NCBI GenBank assembly: GCA_017544185.1 | Contig: JAFYEQ010000092.1 | Location: 1 to 6,978, forward strand | Reading direction: 5' to 3' | Source of the DNA: Oscillospiraceae bacterium | GTDB lineage: Bacteria > Bacillota > Clostridia > Oscillospirales > Ruminococcaceae | Length of the DNA stretch: 6,978 bases | Shown here: one piece after another, positions 6,530-6,978 of the stretch | Layout: every line of letters starts with the position of its first letter | Position numbering within the stretch: position 1 is the first letter of the stretch | The notes under the pieces: model-generated | What the model was told of the DNA's origin: nothing | Databases searched by the model: none | What the model saw: the letters and a program-made list of their open reading frames with translations, nothing else | Translations under genes and position numbers: made by a program

Positions 6530-6703
6530 TCACTTCTCATCCACTATCTCTATATTATCCAGCTGCGCCGTCAAATTGCGTATCACGCCCGCGCGGTACT
6601 CGTCGCGCAGCTGCTTCTGCTCCGCACGCTCCTCATCGGTGAGGCCTTCGGCCTTCTGCTTACGCGCCAGAGCGTTTATGCGGTCGAGCTTCTCCTGTGT
6701 CAT
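6530..6703 (-). CDS. DUF896 (UPF0291, YnzC-type) small protein
   Basis: This 57-residue protein is too short for many gene finders, but its sequence is typical of the Firmicute DUF896 family: LDRINALARKQKAEGLT at 6-22, then DEERAEQKQLRDEYR at 23-37. The YnzC structure is a two-helix hairpin, and the same is expected here; its biochemical role is unknown. In B. subtilis ynzC lies in the SOS-induced yneA operon, which is not the context here. At 57 residues it is shorter than YnzC (about 77), lacking the polar C-terminal extension. The ATG at 6703 overlaps the preceding stop codon as ATGA. GAGG sequences at 6708-6711 and 6714-6717, inside the acidic tail codons of the previous gene, can serve as ribosome binding sites. 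Its end meets nspC, so co-translation of all three is likely. Confidence 0.9.
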   Translation of the reverse strand: MTQEKLDRINALARKQKAEGLTDEERAEQKQLRDEYRAGVIRNLTAQLDNIEIVDEK

Positions 6704-6978
6704 TGATCCTCATCCTCGGTATCTTCTATGAGCTGGGGAGCATCGTCCTCGTAGTCATCCTTGGAGAGAGATATAGCGCTCTTCTCGATCTCCTCGTCCT
6801 CGGTATCCTCGGAGGAGGTCATAGTGATGCCGCCGTGCTCGGCCAGTCTCTTCTCATGCTCCAGCCTGTCAGCCTCTCTTGCAGCGTTCACTTCCTCGGG
6901 AGTGCCTGCATGAGCAGTGGTCTTCAGGTCTGCGGGGAGCTCGGACTGGAAGCCCTCGATCTTGTTGAAGAATATGGG
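6700..6978 (-). CDS. C-terminal part of an unrecognised protein with an acidic tail (partial)
   Basis: The frame is open from the window edge to a TGA at 6700-6702, giving the last 92 residues of a protein whose start lies outside. A GTG at 6891 occurs in frame, but the reading frame upstream (including FFNKIEGFQSELPADLK) looks coding, so this is more likely an internal valine. The middle is a charged helix (READRLEHEKRLAEH) and the last 40 residues are strongly acidic, with EDTEDE present twice and Ser/Thr between. I recognise no domain. The acidic tail could be a disordered interaction segment. The final codons, GAG GAT GAG GAT CAA, also supply the ribosome binding sites for the next gene, which overlaps by four bases. 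Confidence 0.7.
   Translation of the reverse strand, partial: PIFFNKIEGFQSELPADLKTTAHAGTPEEVNAAREADRLEHEKRLAEHGGITMTSSEDTEDEEIEKSAISLSKDDYEDDAPQLIEDTEDEDQ
6708..6809. repeat. Two copies of an 18-base repeat in the acidic-tail codons
   Basis: Positions 6708-6725 and 6792-6809 match at 16 of 18 bases and share the core TCCTCGGTATC; the spacing is 84 bases, exactly 28 codons. Both encode the EDTEDE motif, so the protein tail may have grown by in-frame duplication. Confidence 0.5.

Noticed and set aside
6233..6731. Plus-strand open frames over the nspC start and DUF896 gene
   Set aside because: They are antisense to genes with clear family motifs and have arginine/proline/cysteine-rich products typical of reverse-frame reading.
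1..6978. tRNA, rRNA, CRISPR array, insertion sequence or attachment site
   Set aside because: I saw no cloverleaf-like sequence, no regularly spaced repeats, no transposase or integrase gene, and no paired direct repeats at the edges of the AT-rich segment.

Overview
The window looks like chromosomal DNA of a gut-type Firmicute, most likely a Clostridia (Ruminococcus/Oscillospiraceae-like) genome. Grounds are the DUF896 (YnzC-type) protein, a known Firmicute family, an alpha-proteobacteria-unlike 'carboxyspermidine' type decarboxylase, strong AGGAGG-like ribosome binding sites, a lipoprotein with a Gram-positive style signal, and GC-rich genes separated by AT-rich control regions. The genus is an inference, not proven by the sequence. 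All supported genes lie on the minus strand, so transcription runs from high to low coordinates.

Upstream block (6978 to 5409): the C-terminal end of an unrecognised protein with a very acidic tail, a 57-residue DUF896 protein, and a carboxynorspermidine/carboxyspermidine decarboxylase (nspC). The first two genes overlap by ATGA. The third starts at or beside the second gene's stop codon, so the three form one tight translational unit.

Control region (5408 to 5101): about 308 bases without a gene. It holds a near-consensus promoter for argG (TTGACA, 16 bases, TATAAT), a large nested inverted repeat directly upstream of the -35 box, an ARG-box-like half site with a further copy of the outer repeat arm, and a 117-base leader with a hairpin over a second possible argG start.

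Arginine block (5100 to 38): argG (argininosuccinate synthase) ends at its own intrinsic terminator. There follows an AT-rich uracil-DNA glycosylase superfamily gene with its own likely promoter, then a small lipoprotein gene, argH (argininosuccinate lyase) and an ornithine carbamoyltransferase-like gene, all spaced 1 to 25 bases apart. A further gene, perhaps a GNAT acetyltransferase, begins at base 36 and leaves the window. Together the carbamoyltransferase, ArgG and ArgH would carry out the last three steps from ornithine to arginine. The nspC product is a polyamine enzyme.

Most notable points: the carbamoyltransferase has Asp in place of the catalytic Cys (HDMP instead of HCLP) and DME instead of SMG in the ornithine loop; the compositionally foreign glycosylase-like gene appears to provide the promoter for argH and the carbamoyltransferase gene; and the nested dyad sits at the argG promoter.
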